Shown here piece after piece: positions 35,261 through 44,122 of a stretch of DNA of 47,085 nt (the stretch's first letter is position 1; every line of letters begins with the position of its first letter). A model generated the notes under the pieces. The model saw only the letters and a list, made by a program, of their open reading frames with translations. It ran no database searches and was not told the origin of the DNA. The DNA comes from Defluviitalea raffinosedens (GTDB lineage Bacteria; Bacillota; Clostridia; Lachnospirales; Defluviitaleaceae). Position numbers and translations under genes: made by a program. The DNA lies in NCBI RefSeq assembly GCF_016908775.1, contig NZ_JAFBEP010000023.1, positions 1 to 47,085 on the forward strand, read 5' to 3'.

Positions 35261-36079
35261 TTATTGTGGCTTACTAATAAACATTTGGGTATACATATAC
35301 CCGTATTGTCCGCCTTTTTTTATGCCAATGCCTACATGGGTGAAATCTGGGCTGAGTATATTTTTACGATGACCAGGAGAATTCATCAATGCGTCATGGG
35401 CTTTTTCGACATCCTGATTACCTGCAATATTTTCTCCAGCTTCCACATAGTTGATTCCAAAATCTTTCATCATATCAAAAGGACTTCCGTAGGTAGGAGA
35501 ATTATGACTAAAGTAGTTATTATCAATCATATCTTGAGATTTGATTCGTGCTACATTCGTTAGTTCCTGATCTGCTTTCAAAGCAGGCAAATTATTTTCA
35601 GCTCGTGCTTTATTCACAAGTTGAAGCATTTGTTGTTCTTCTTCGGTTAGACCGTCTTGATTTGTGGTTGTATCAGGAATCTTTGGGGTATTGGCGTCTG
35701 CATTCTGTGAAGTTGTTGAAGGAGGTGTTTTAGAGGGCTCAGGAGTTTTACCCGTATTGGTATTTTGATCGTCGATAACAATTGGTTTGGATTCGCTTTT
35801 TTGAATAAAACCAATTTTATCATTGGCTAATTTAACAGCATACCAGTCTGAAACCTCGCTTACCACATCCAGAATACTATTTTGGCTTGCGTTTTGAATG
35901 ACAGCGCTGTCTGTGGAACAGCCCTGTCGTATATTGGCTTGATTCACTGTAACCTTTATGTTTTTAATTTCCCCTTTTTCGGAGACAGAGGATTGTACCC
36001 CTCCTGCGGATTGCTGAGTACAGGATGTACCAAGCAATAATATCATACCTAAAATATATAAAAAAGTTTTCTTTTTCAT
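35261..36079 (-). CDS. CAP-domain lipoprotein with SH3-like domain
   Basis: The 272-residue protein has a signal peptide ending in the lipobox-like LLGTSC, with C20 as the probable lipid-bearing residue. An SH3b-like domain follows (about 40-97, VNQANIRQGCSTDSAVIQ and WYAVKLANDKIGFIQKSE), then a low-complexity Thr/Pro/Asn linker (about 100-142) and a C-terminal CAP domain (about 145-272) of the Bacillus YkwD type with YFSHNSP, AGENIAG and GHRKNILSP. The layout suggests a membrane-anchored protein that reaches into the cell wall. In Bacillus, SafA-associated and YkwD-like proteins are spore or wall proteins; the function here is unknown. AGGAGG precedes the ATG. It is a single gene, convergent with the DUF2200-like gene. 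Confidence 0.88.
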   Translation of the reverse strand: MKKKTFLYILGMILLLGTSCTQQSAGGVQSSVSEKGEIKNIKVTVNQANIRQGCSTDSAVIQNASQNSILDVVSEVSDWYAVKLANDKIGFIQKSESKPIVIDDQNTNTGKTPEPSKTPPSTTSQNADANTPKIPDTTTNQDGLTEEEQQMLQLVNKARAENNLPALKADQELTNVARIKSQDMIDNNYFSHNSPTYGSPFDMMKDFGINYVEAGENIAGNQDVEKAHDALMNSPGHRKNILSPDFTHVGIGIKKGGQYGYMYTQMFISKPQ

Positions 36080-36302
36080 GATGAGCCTCCTTGTACATAG
36101 ATAAATCTATTTGCTTTGCTTATAGAATTTGTATTTTTCGTGGGGATAATACATTTTTTTATACAAAAAATCTAAGAGGCTCGTTTAAATTATGAAATAA
36201 AGCAGATGATATTTCTCATAGAGTTTAGACAATGATAGACAATTTTTGATTTATTTATTATAATTTATACAAAAACCTAGTTTTTTATAAAAGAGAGATA
36301 TT

Positions 36303-37358
36303 TTATATCTGAGAAAATAATTTTTTAAATGCAGTGGGAAAGGCATATTCCTTAAGTTGTTCCGGTTTGATCCATTGTATTTGAGGAAATTCTATAGGTT
36401 TTATTGCTTCTTTTGCATGTTCCAGAGTACATTTAAACAGTTCCATTTCCCAAATCAAATGCGTAAAGATGTGCTTAGAACCTACTTCTATTTTTCTAAT
36501 TAACACATCTAAATCAAATTCATCTTTCATGTATTGTTTTACTGTAAGCTCAGGGAATTCATTGGTGTATGGAGTAGAGGGGAACCCCCACAGATTAGCC
36601 ATTAATCCCGTGTTTGGCCTTTTAACAATCATAATTTTTTCGTCATATTCTAAAATAATGATTGCCATTTTTATGGTTTTCTTTTTAACCTTTTTTAATT
36701 TAATTGGATACTGTTCAGTTGTTCCGTTTTTAAAAGCTGTACACCCGTTTTTTACAGGACACTGCGAACATTTGGGCTGTTTGGGCGTGCAAATAGTTGC
36801 TCCCAGTTCCATAAGGGCTTGGTTAAACTCTCTGGGAGATCCCCCCATGAGATTTATGACTTCTTTTTCAAAAACATGTCTGCTTTTAGAATCCGAAATA
36901 TTGATCTCTAGCATACGATATCTTGAAAGGACTCGCATAACATTTCCATCTACTGCTGGTGCAGGCTCATCATAGGCGATGCTCATAATGGCACCGGCGG
37001 TATAAGGACCGATACCGGGCAATTTTTTAAGTTTTTTTATATCTTTAGGGAATGTTCCATTATATTCTTCTACGATGGTTTTGGCACATCGCAGAAGATT
37101 TCTGGCCCTTGAGTAATAGCCTAATCCTTCCCAAAGTTTAAATACATCTTCTTCATTTGCTTGAGAGAGCGTTTCAACATCTGGATAGGTTTCGATAAAG
37201 CGATTAAAATATTTAATTACTGTTGCTACCTGAGTTTGCTGTAACATAATTTCTGAAAGCCAAATTCTGTAAGGATCAGTATTTTCACGCCAGGGCAGCG
37301 CCCGGCAAACTTTTCTGTACCAATCTATCAGCTCTCTATGAAATAAAAGTTCATGCAT
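36303..37358 (-). CDS. mutY: A/G-specific adenine glycosylase
   Basis: MutY removes adenine mispaired with 8-oxoguanine. The 351-residue protein has the HhH-GPD fold with catalytic E36 in LSEIMLQQTQ, the hairpin LPGIGPYTAGA and catalytic D137 in VDGNVMRV. A [4Fe-4S] site with cysteines 190, 197, 200 and 206 (Cx6Cx2Cx5C) follows. The C-terminal 130 residues are the NUDIX-like domain that recognises 8-oxoG (MANLWGFPSTPY, HIFTHLIWEM). The length is standard. AGGAGA precedes the ATG. A short hairpin AGATAT/ATATCT overlaps the stop codon. It is divergent from the LacI-family gene. Confidence 0.95.
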   Translation of the reverse strand: MHELLFHRELIDWYRKVCRALPWRENTDPYRIWLSEIMLQQTQVATVIKYFNRFIETYPDVETLSQANEEDVFKLWEGLGYYSRARNLLRCAKTIVEEYNGTFPKDIKKLKKLPGIGPYTAGAIMSIAYDEPAPAVDGNVMRVLSRYRMLEINISDSKSRHVFEKEVINLMGGSPREFNQALMELGATICTPKQPKCSQCPVKNGCTAFKNGTTEQYPIKLKKVKKKTIKMAIIILEYDEKIMIVKRPNTGLMANLWGFPSTPYTNEFPELTVKQYMKDEFDLDVLIRKIEVGSKHIFTHLIWEMELFKCTLEHAKEAIKPIEFPQIQWIKPEQLKEYAFPTAFKKLFSQI

Positions 37359-37583
37359 TTGTCATTCTCCTATAATTATATGTCCTAATAAGTATATCAG
37401 ATTTCTGAGGTAATTGCGATGTAATAATATACAATTATTCTCATATGATTATTAAATGCTTAAAATAATATTTTTCCTTTAAGTTATTAATTGCATTTTA
37501 AAATGTTATGTGAAATAACAGTAGTTACAACTATAAATCCTAATCATTTACATTAAGTACATTAAGCTGTAAGGAGTGATAAG

Positions 37584-38612
37584 TTGGTTACTATAAAAGA
37601 ATTAGCGAAAATGATTGGAGTAAGTCCAACAACCGTTTCTAATGTTATTCGGGGAAAAACACAGGAGGTTTCTCAGCAGACTATAGAAAAGGTTCAGAAA
37701 GTATTAAAAGAGGTAAACTATATTCCAAATATGACGGCAATCAATTTAGCAAAAAACAGTTCCAATGTGATCGGTTATGTTATGAATGCAAAAGGGATTA
37801 TTCAGGATAATGCGGTAAAAGACTTTTTTACCGGGGAATTAATTGGTGCATTAGAAATGGAAATCAGAAAAGCTGGATACTATATGATGATTTACATTTC
37901 AGACGATGTTGAAGAAATTATTAAATTCGTATCCTCGTGGAATGTGGACGGTTTGATTGCCTTAGGTTTTACGGATGACAATGCACAGAAATTAAGGGAA
38001 GTATATAAGAAACCTCTTGTGTTTATTGATGGACATTTTTATGATGATGGAAATGAGTATACAAATGTAGGCCTGGAAGATTATAAAGGGGCTTATGAAA
38101 TAACCCAATATCTTATTGAATGTGGGCATAGGCGAATGGGTTTTTTTGCCAACAATTACATTGGCATCAACCATGAGCGATACCGTGGATTTAAAGATGC
38201 TATTAAAAATGCAGGATTGCCGGAAGAAGCAGGAGAGCAATTTTTCATTGAAAAAAGCGAGAAAGGCATTAAGCGATGTTTGGATGAGTTAATGATACGA
38301 ATTTCAGATTTCAGTGCGTTATTTTTCATTTCGGACAATTTTGCTGTAGTAGCGATGGATTATTTAATGGAGAATGGCATTCGAATTCCTGAGGATATAT
38401 CTGTAGTAGGGTTTGACGATGCTGCAGTAGCTTCCCTTGTTCGTCCTAAGTTGACTACAGTTCACCAGAATCCTACTCAAAAGGGCCGAGTAGCTTTTGA
38501 AAAGCTTATGAAATTAATTAATAATCCTGATGAGAAAGCAGAAAACATCATTTTACCTATCTCCCTCTGCATAAGACAATCTGTTAAAAATATTAACTCT
38601 CGTGCAATATAG
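37584..38612 (+). CDS. LacI-family transcriptional regulator
   Basis: The 342-residue protein has the LacI helix-turn-helix at the very N-terminus (TIKELAKMIGVSPTTVSNVI, about 3-22), a hinge helix (MTAINLAKNSS) and a periplasmic-binding-protein-like sensor core that ends with the family segment PEDISVVGFDDAAVASLVRP. It begins with TTG, 7 bases behind AAGGAG; no in-frame ATG stands at the start of the helix-turn-helix. It is followed by a strong terminator and then the alpha-glucoside uptake operon, whose promoter carries palindromes of LacI type. Control of that operon, with a malto- or isomalto-sugar as inducer, is inferred from position. Confidence 0.92.
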   Translation: MVTIKELAKMIGVSPTTVSNVIRGKTQEVSQQTIEKVQKVLKEVNYIPNMTAINLAKNSSNVIGYVMNAKGIIQDNAVKDFFTGELIGALEMEIRKAGYYMMIYISDDVEEIIKFVSSWNVDGLIALGFTDDNAQKLREVYKKPLVFIDGHFYDDGNEYTNVGLEDYKGAYEITQYLIECGHRRMGFFANNYIGINHERYRGFKDAIKNAGLPEEAGEQFFIEKSEKGIKRCLDELMIRISDFSALFFISDNFAVVAMDYLMENGIRIPEDISVVGFDDAAVASLVRPKLTTVHQNPTQKGRVAFEKLMKLINNPDEKAENIILPISLCIRQSVKNINSRAI

Positions 38613-38681
38613 TTGGATCAGTAAAATTGATCATTGAGCTTTTGAATTTGGCTGGAAAAATTTTATCGTTGAAATCTTTAG

Positions 38682-38757
38682 TCAGTGTATAAAATTGAGT
38701 AATACGGTTTAATTACCGAAAGAGCTCAATTTAAGGCACTGATTTTTTATTTTTTTG
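38682..38757 (+). terminator. terminator of the LacI-family gene
   Basis: A three-tier hairpin: TCAGTG/CACTGA at the base (38682-38687, 38737-38742), TAAAATTGAG/CTCAATTTA in the middle and CGGT/ACCG at the tip. It is followed by TTTTTTATTTTTTT. Confidence 0.85.
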
Positions 38758-38894
38758 CACAAATTTTTTGCATAAAATGTTCAATTAAGCAAATAATAAG
38801 ATTACTATTGGAACAAGCTAGGTTTTGCGATACACTTATAAATAACATAATTTTAAAGTGAAAAAAATATAATTTTTGTGAAATAAATCAATAA

Positions 38895-38913
38895 AACTAC
38901 TTGAAAAGTAGTT
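38895..38913 (+). promoter_or_regulatory. palindrome overlapping the sugar operon -35
   Basis: AACTACTT-GAA-AAGTAGTT is a perfect 19-base palindrome that covers the TTGAAA -35 hexamer. No T-run follows, so a protein site is more likely than a terminator. It lacks the central CG of usual LacI sites. Confidence 0.55.
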
Positions 38914-38929
38914 ATATCAGTGATAATAT
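38901..38929 (+). promoter_or_regulatory. sugar operon promoter
   Basis: TTGAAA (38901-38906), 17 bp and TAATAT (38924-38929). The start would be near 38936, about 64 bases before the first gene. A separate TATAAT at 38962-38967 has only a poorly spaced TTGTAA in front of it. Confidence 0.6.
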
Positions 38930-38944
38930 AATAACTGTAATTGT

Positions 38945-38962
38945 AACTTTTGCGTAAAAGTT
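38945..38962 (+). promoter_or_regulatory. CG-centred palindrome, probable LacI-family operator
   Basis: AACTTTTGC-GTAAAAGTT is an 18-base palindrome with one mismatched pair, centred on CG, as LacI-family proteins prefer. It lies just downstream of the transcription start, where bound repressor would block the operon. Confidence 0.6.
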
Positions 38963-38999
38963 ATAATTTAAAATCAATTGATATTAGGGAGGAATTCTT

Positions 39000-40331
39000 A
39001 TGAAACTCAAAAAATTTGTTTCGGCATTGTTGATTACAGCAATGACGGGAGCACTTTTAGTAGGCTGTGGAAGCAATAATTCCACTAACACTAACACAGG
39101 TACTGACTCTGGAACGACTACAGAAAATAAGACGACAGAAAATACTTCTAAGGGAAACGTTAGCATCAGATTATTAAACGGTAAAATTGAAATTGATGCG
39201 CCTTTAAAAGCGTATGCAGAAGCCTACAAGCAAAAAACTGGCGTTGAAGTAGTGATTGAATCCCTTGGTGGTGGTGCTGATATCGCTGCAACACTTAAAG
39301 GTTATCTTGCAGCAGGCAACATGCCAGATATGTTTGTAATTGGTGGAGAAGGCGATTACAATGTTTGGAAAGATTACATGGAAGATTTAAGCAATGAATC
39401 ATGGGTAAGTGACACGGATGTTGCATATGTTTCTCCAGAAGGAAAAGTTGTTGGTTTCCCATATGCTGTTGAAGGTTATGGTCTTACATATAATAAAGAT
39501 TTATTAGACAAAGCGGGAATTGATCCAGCAACATTAACAAATATCAATGCATATAAAGCAGCATTTGAAAAATTGGACAGCATGAAAGATGAATTGGGTA
39601 TAACAGCTGTAGTATCTATGGCGGCTGAAGCTGGACAAATGTGGTGGTCTGTAGCGAACCACAACTTTGGATCTTATCTTGCAACTGGTGTTGAAAATGG
39701 AGATTCCAAATACATTGACATGTTGAAAAAAGGTGAAATTGACAGAGACCGTATGACTCAATACGCTAAATTCCTAAAATTACTCTTTGATTATTCAGAC
39801 AAGAATACCTTGATCAGTGGTACTTATGATGACCAATTGGCATTATGGGCACAAGGAAAGACAGTATTTATTCATCAAGGTAACTGGATTGATCCATCTC
39901 TTCCAAGCTATAATGTAACATTTGGAATGGGAATAGCTCCATCAGCATTTATGGAACAAGATACAGACGGAATTCTTGCAGATGCTCCTTCTTGGTGGGC
40001 AGTATACAATGGAGGAAAAAATATTCAAGCATGTAAAGATTTCTTAACTAGTCTTGCAACTACAGAAGAAGGTGCTAAATGTCTTGTACAAGATTGTGGT
40101 ATGATTTCTCCATTCAAATCTACTACAGTGCAACCAACAGCACCTCTTGCAACAGACTTAATGAAATGGGTTCAAGCTGGAAAAACTTATCCATGGCACT
40201 GGGCTAAGATGCCAGATGGATTTGCAATGAATAACTTAGGACCAGTATTTGAATCTTTTGCAAAAGGTGATGTTGATATCGAAGGTTTCGTTGATTTGAT
40301 GGCAAATGCAATTGCTACATTAAAACAGTAA
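39000..40331 (+). CDS. ABC transporter sugar-binding lipoprotein (family 1)
   Basis: The 443-residue protein binds sugar outside the cell and delivers it to the two permeases encoded next. It has a lipoprotein signal ending LLVGC (C23), a Ser/Thr/Asn-rich tether (about 24-55) and a family 1 extracellular binding core, with the segments GYLAAGNMPDMFVIGGEGDY and YAVEGYGLTYNKDLLDKAGI near the hinge. Several tryptophans (MWWSVANHN, APSWWAVYN, YPWHWAKMP) could stack against sugar rings. GGGAGG precedes the ATG. The context with a GH13 alpha-glucosidase points to malto- or isomalto-oligosaccharides. A 17-bp hairpin after the gene probably makes it more abundant than the permeases. Confidence 0.92.
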   Translation: MKLKKFVSALLITAMTGALLVGCGSNNSTNTNTGTDSGTTTENKTTENTSKGNVSIRLLNGKIEIDAPLKAYAEAYKQKTGVEVVIESLGGGADIAATLKGYLAAGNMPDMFVIGGEGDYNVWKDYMEDLSNESWVSDTDVAYVSPEGKVVGFPYAVEGYGLTYNKDLLDKAGIDPATLTNINAYKAAFEKLDSMKDELGITAVVSMAAEAGQMWWSVANHNFGSYLATGVENGDSKYIDMLKKGEIDRDRMTQYAKFLKLLFDYSDKNTLISGTYDDQLALWAQGKTVFIHQGNWIDPSLPSYNVTFGMGIAPSAFMEQDTDGILADAPSWWAVYNGGKNIQACKDFLTSLATTEEGAKCLVQDCGMISPFKSTTVQPTAPLATDLMKWVQAGKTYPWHWAKMPDGFAMNNLGPVFESFAKGDVDIEGFVDLMANAIATLKQ

Positions 40332-40343
40332 AAGACAATGAAG

Positions 40344-40390
40344 TTAAGTTTTCAGGCGACCATTTATAGTCGCCTGAAAACTTAATTTTT
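40344..40390 (+). terminator. internal hairpin after the binding-protein gene (partial terminator)
   Basis: A perfect 17-bp stem (40344-40360 with 40369-40385, arms ending CAGGCGAC and GTCGCCTG) with an 8-base loop, followed by TTTTT. The permease gene starts 24 bases later with no promoter in between, so some transcripts must pass. Confidence 0.8.
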
Positions 40391-40413
40391 AAATTTTGAA
40401 AGGGGGACTTCCT

Positions 40414-41454
40414 TTGGATGTGAAAGTAAAAAAAGTATTATCTCTTGCAGCAATTATTTTAGGTATTGCAGGAGTTATTCTTGCATTAATCATGGACTTT
40501 TCCGGAAGTGAAAACCCACTGCGCGGAGCCATTCTGGTAATTGGCGGCCTTATGGTGTTGGCAGGCTTTTACTTTTTGCCAAGCAAAAATCATAAAAAGA
40601 TTATCAATGTTTTATTTCTCTTTCCCTTACTGTTAGCTTTTACAGTGACTGTAATAATTCCGTTTATATTTGGTGTTTTCTATTCATTGACTGATTGGAA
40701 TGGTATTAAATTTGAGAATTTTGTAGGGCTACAAAATTATATTACAATGTTTACGTCTAACGATTATATGTATTCGGTTGTTATAACTTTTATTTTTTCT
40801 GCGATCAATATAGTACTGGTAAATGTAATAGCTTTTTCACTGGCTTTACTTTGCACTTCGAAAATTAAAGGGAAAAATTATTATAGAGCTGCATTTTTCG
40901 TACCCAATTTGATTGGTGGTATTGTACTCGGTTATGTATGGCAATTTATTTTCAACAAAGTATTAACAGTGCTTATTCCTGGTAGTGTTTCTATGTTAAC
41001 AGATCCTAATCTTGCATTACTCGCAATAATTATTGTAAGCAGCTGGCAGTATTCAGGCTATATTATGATGATTTATGTTACAGGCTTACAAGGTGTACCC
41101 AAGGATGTGCTGGAAGCTTCAGCTGTTGACGGTGCTGACCGATTAACCACTTTATTCCGTATAAAAATGCCATTAATAGCAAACACATTCACAATATGTA
41201 TTTTCTTAACGCTTATCAATTCTTTTAAACAATTTGATTTAAACTTCGCAATTACCAATGGTGCTCCAAGCCGAATATTGAACGGAGTGTCTATTTTATC
41301 AACTGAGTTGTTGGCATTAAATATTTATAAGACTGCTATTTCAAAGAATCAGTATGCCTTAGGTCAGACAAAAGCAGTTGTATTCTTTATCGTTCTTGCA
41401 ATTATTTCACTGACTCAAGTTGCTATTAGCAAGAAGAGGGAGGTAGAAATGTAA
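40414..41454 (+). CDS. sugar ABC transporter permease (MalF type)
   Basis: The 346-residue membrane protein forms half of the channel. It has two extra N-terminal membrane segments (about 8-28 and 35-53) before the six of the core, as in MalF. The cytoplasmic EAA loop that docks the ATPase is seen as EASAVDGADRLTTLFRIKMP. I chose the TTG at 40414, 7 bases behind AGGGGG; the frame is open 6 codons further, but there it overlaps the ribosome site. Its stop overlaps the start of the second permease by one base (TAATG), so translation is coupled. Confidence 0.9.
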   Translation: MDVKVKKVLSLAAIILGIAGVILALIMDFSGSENPLRGAILVIGGLMVLAGFYFLPSKNHKKIINVLFLFPLLLAFTVTVIIPFIFGVFYSLTDWNGIKFENFVGLQNYITMFTSNDYMYSVVITFIFSAINIVLVNVIAFSLALLCTSKIKGKNYYRAAFFVPNLIGGIVLGYVWQFIFNKVLTVLIPGSVSMLTDPNLALLAIIIVSSWQYSGYIMMIYVTGLQGVPKDVLEASAVDGADRLTTLFRIKMPLIANTFTICIFLTLINSFKQFDLNFAITNGAPSRILNGVSILSTELLALNIYKTAISKNQYALGQTKAVVFFIVLAIISLTQVAISKKREVEM

Positions 41455-42365
41455 TGAAAGCACAAAATGTAGCAAGTACTAAGAATGTGGCAATAGACGA
41501 AATTCCAGAAGGAAGAAAGAAAATAGGGATTTTTCTCTTGGAAATCTTGGCAATTGCATTGGTACTCCTGTTTTTATTCCCCTTCTTCTTGGTACTGATC
41601 AATTCGGCTAAGCAAAGTGCTGATATTATTATCAGCCCGTTAAACATGCCCGAAAAATGGGGACAATTGTTTACAAATATGAATAATGTAATTCATAACC
41701 AAAATTTTAACTACTGGAAATCCTTCTTTAGTTCATTGTTTATTACAACGGTGAGCTTAGTTTTAATATCACTTTTTTCCAGTATGGCAGCGTGGATTTT
41801 GGTTCGAAATAAAACCAAGTGGTCCAATTTCATATTTATGACGCTTGTAGCTGCGATGATTATTCCTTTCCAGGTAGTTATGTTGCCTCTCTTATCAACA
41901 TTTAGGGAATTGTCCGATTTTATTGGAATCCGAATGTTAACCAGTTATAAAGGATTAATATTTGCTTATATAGGTTTTGGTGGATCTATGTCTGTATTTA
42001 TATTCCACGGATTTATTAAATCAATCCCTTATGAACTGGAAGAAGCAGCTCTGATAGATGGATGCACTCCTGAAGGTACTTTTTTCCGAATCCTTTTCCC
42101 ACTGTTAAAGCCAATTCAAGTGACTGTACTCATATTGAATGGTGTTTGGATCTGGAACGATTTCTTATTGCCATCCCTTATGCTGGGCTTGAACGGAAAA
42201 ATTAAGACACTGCCGATTGCAGTAACCAGCTTTGTTGGTTCTTATGTTAAGCAATGGGATTTAATATTGACAGCAGCATTGCTGGCAATGCTTCCAATTA
42301 TAGTATTGTTCATATTTGCGCAGAAGCAAATTATCCGAGGTATGGTAGAAGGAGCAATAAAATAA
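41454..42365 (+). CDS. sugar ABC transporter permease (MalG type)
   Basis: The 303-residue protein is the second channel subunit. It has a short cytoplasmic N-terminus, six membrane segments, and the EAA loop EEAALIDGCTPEGTFFRILF that contacts the ATPase. The start codon overlaps the stop of the first permease gene, with GGGAGG upstream inside that gene. No ATP-binding protein gene follows; the next gene is the glucosidase. The ATPase must be encoded elsewhere, probably a shared MsmK/MsmX-type protein as in other Gram-positive bacteria. Confidence 0.92.
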   Translation: MKAQNVASTKNVAIDEIPEGRKKIGIFLLEILAIALVLLFLFPFFLVLINSAKQSADIIISPLNMPEKWGQLFTNMNNVIHNQNFNYWKSFFSSLFITTVSLVLISLFSSMAAWILVRNKTKWSNFIFMTLVAAMIIPFQVVMLPLLSTFRELSDFIGIRMLTSYKGLIFAYIGFGGSMSVFIFHGFIKSIPYELEEAALIDGCTPEGTFFRILFPLLKPIQVTVLILNGVWIWNDFLLPSLMLGLNGKIKTLPIAVTSFVGSYVKQWDLILTAALLAMLPIIVLFIFAQKQIIRGMVEGAIK

Positions 42366-42416
42366 TCAGCAAAGAAGCAATAAAATATATAGCGTATAAT
42401 TTAGGAGGATATTTAA

Positions 42417-44084
42417 ATGAAGAAACAGTGGTGGCACGACAAAGTAGCATATCAGATTTATCCTAAAAGCTTCAAGGATACTAATGGTGATGGCATAGGA
42501 GATCTGAGAGGAATAATAAATAAATTGGATTACCTTAAAGATTTGGGTATTGATATTATCTGGCTTTCTCCTGTTTATTGCTCACCTTTTGTAGATCAGG
42601 GATATGATATATCTGATTATTATAATATCGATCCTAGGTTTGGAACGATGGACGATATGGATGAACTTTTAGCAGAAGCTAAAAAAAGAAATATGTATAT
42701 TGTAATGGATCTGGTAGTAAATCACTGTTCTGACCAACATGAATGGTTCCAGAAGGCATTAAAAGATCCTGACGGTGAATATGGACAATATTTTTATATA
42801 AGAGAAGGCAAAGGAGATCAACCACCTTGTAACTGGCGATCTTATTTCGGCGGTAGTGCTTGGGAAAGAATTCCAGGAACCAATAAGTATTATTTACATC
42901 TGTTTGCAAAAGAACAGCCTGATTTAAATTGGGAAAACGAGAAAGTAAGACAAGAAATATATAAGATGGTCAATTGGTGGCTTGATAAAGGACTAGCAGG
43001 TTTTAGAATTGATGCTATTATCAATATTAAAAAGGACTTGAGATTTGAAGATTTTCCGCCGGACAGAGATGATGGGCTTTGCAGTCCTAGCAAGATGCTT
43101 GAATGTGCTGACGGAATAGGAACCTTTTTGAAAGAATTAAGAGACAATACTTTCCGTAAGTATGATGCTTTTACGGTGGCTGAATTATTTGATTACAAGG
43201 AAGAAGAATTAAGAAATTATATTGGCGAGGACGGTTATTTTTCTACTATATTTGATTTTAGTACTCATCTTATTGGAGCAAGCGAAAAAGGTTGGTTTGA
43301 CAGAAAACCAGTTACTCCTAACGAATACAGAGATGTAATTTTTAGAAGTAAGTTAAAAACGGAAAATATAGGATTTTTGGCAAACATAATAGAGAATCAT
43401 GATGAGCCAAGGGGTGTAAGCTTTTATATTCCTGAAAGCGAGTGTAATGACAAGAGTAAAAAAATGCTTGCTACAATTCATATTATGCTAAAAGGTATTC
43501 CATTTATTTATCAAGGTCAAGAAATTGGAATGACCAATAATGAGTTTGAAAGCATCGATGAAATAGATGATATTGGTACCAAGAATGAATATCAGGTAGC
43601 GTTAAAGGCTGGATACTCTCCAAAAGAAGCGTTAAAAATAATATCAAAATATAGCCGTGACAATGCCAGAACACCTTTTCATTGGGATGACAGTGAAAAT
43701 GCTGGCTTTACCACAGGAAAACCTTGGTTAGTTGTTAATAAGAATTATAAAGAAATCAATGTAAAGAGCCAGATCAATGATGAAAATTCACTGCTTTCAT
43801 ATTACAAGAAACTTATACGCCTGCGAAAAGATGAGGAATATAAAGATGCAATTGTTCATGGGAAATTCAATCCGATTTATACAGAGTATGACAATGTACT
43901 TGCATTCTATAGAAAAGGTGAAAGCAAAACAGTATTGATTATTGCTAACTATCAAAATAAAGAGGTTACATTACCTTTTTCACATCAAAACAGCAAAGTA
44001 TTAATTAATAATTATAACAACTTTAAAGTGGACAACGGGATGATTATGCTTGAACCTTATCAAACGTTAGTATTGGATGTATAA
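42417..44084 (+). CDS. GH13 alpha-glucosidase (maltase / oligo-1,6-glucosidase group)
   Basis: This 555-residue cytoplasmic enzyme cleaves glucose from imported alpha-gluco-oligosaccharides. The GH13 catalytic triad is present: D199 in GFRIDAI, E256 in TVAELFDY and D329 in IIENHDEPR, with the substrate loops DLVVNHCSDQHEWF and YQIYPKSFKDTNGDGIGDL. There is no signal peptide. The residue after the nucleophile is alanine; oligo-1,6-glucosidases usually have valine there, and alpha-1,4 enzymes have Ala or Thr, so alpha-1,4 preference (maltase) is the better guess. AGGAGG precedes the ATG. It ends the operon of binding protein and permeases. Confidence 0.9.
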   Translation: MKKQWWHDKVAYQIYPKSFKDTNGDGIGDLRGIINKLDYLKDLGIDIIWLSPVYCSPFVDQGYDISDYYNIDPRFGTMDDMDELLAEAKKRNMYIVMDLVVNHCSDQHEWFQKALKDPDGEYGQYFYIREGKGDQPPCNWRSYFGGSAWERIPGTNKYYLHLFAKEQPDLNWENEKVRQEIYKMVNWWLDKGLAGFRIDAIINIKKDLRFEDFPPDRDDGLCSPSKMLECADGIGTFLKELRDNTFRKYDAFTVAELFDYKEEELRNYIGEDGYFSTIFDFSTHLIGASEKGWFDRKPVTPNEYRDVIFRSKLKTENIGFLANIIENHDEPRGVSFYIPESECNDKSKKMLATIHIMLKGIPFIYQGQEIGMTNNEFESIDEIDDIGTKNEYQVALKAGYSPKEALKIISKYSRDNARTPFHWDDSENAGFTTGKPWLVVNKNYKEINVKSQINDENSLLSYYKKLIRLRKDEEYKDAIVHGKFNPIYTEYDNVLAFYRKGESKTVLIIANYQNKEVTLPFSHQNSKVLINNYNNFKVDNGMIMLEPYQTLVLDV

Positions 44085-44122
44085 ATATTCTCTACTAAAT
44101 ATGAGGGGGATACCGTTATATT

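Larger units (their letters stand above)
38613..38999 (+). other. regulatory intergenic region before the sugar operon
   Basis: These 387 bases hold the terminator of the LacI-family gene, then a very AT-rich stretch, then the operon promoter with two palindromes. No gene is seen. Confidence 0.65.
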
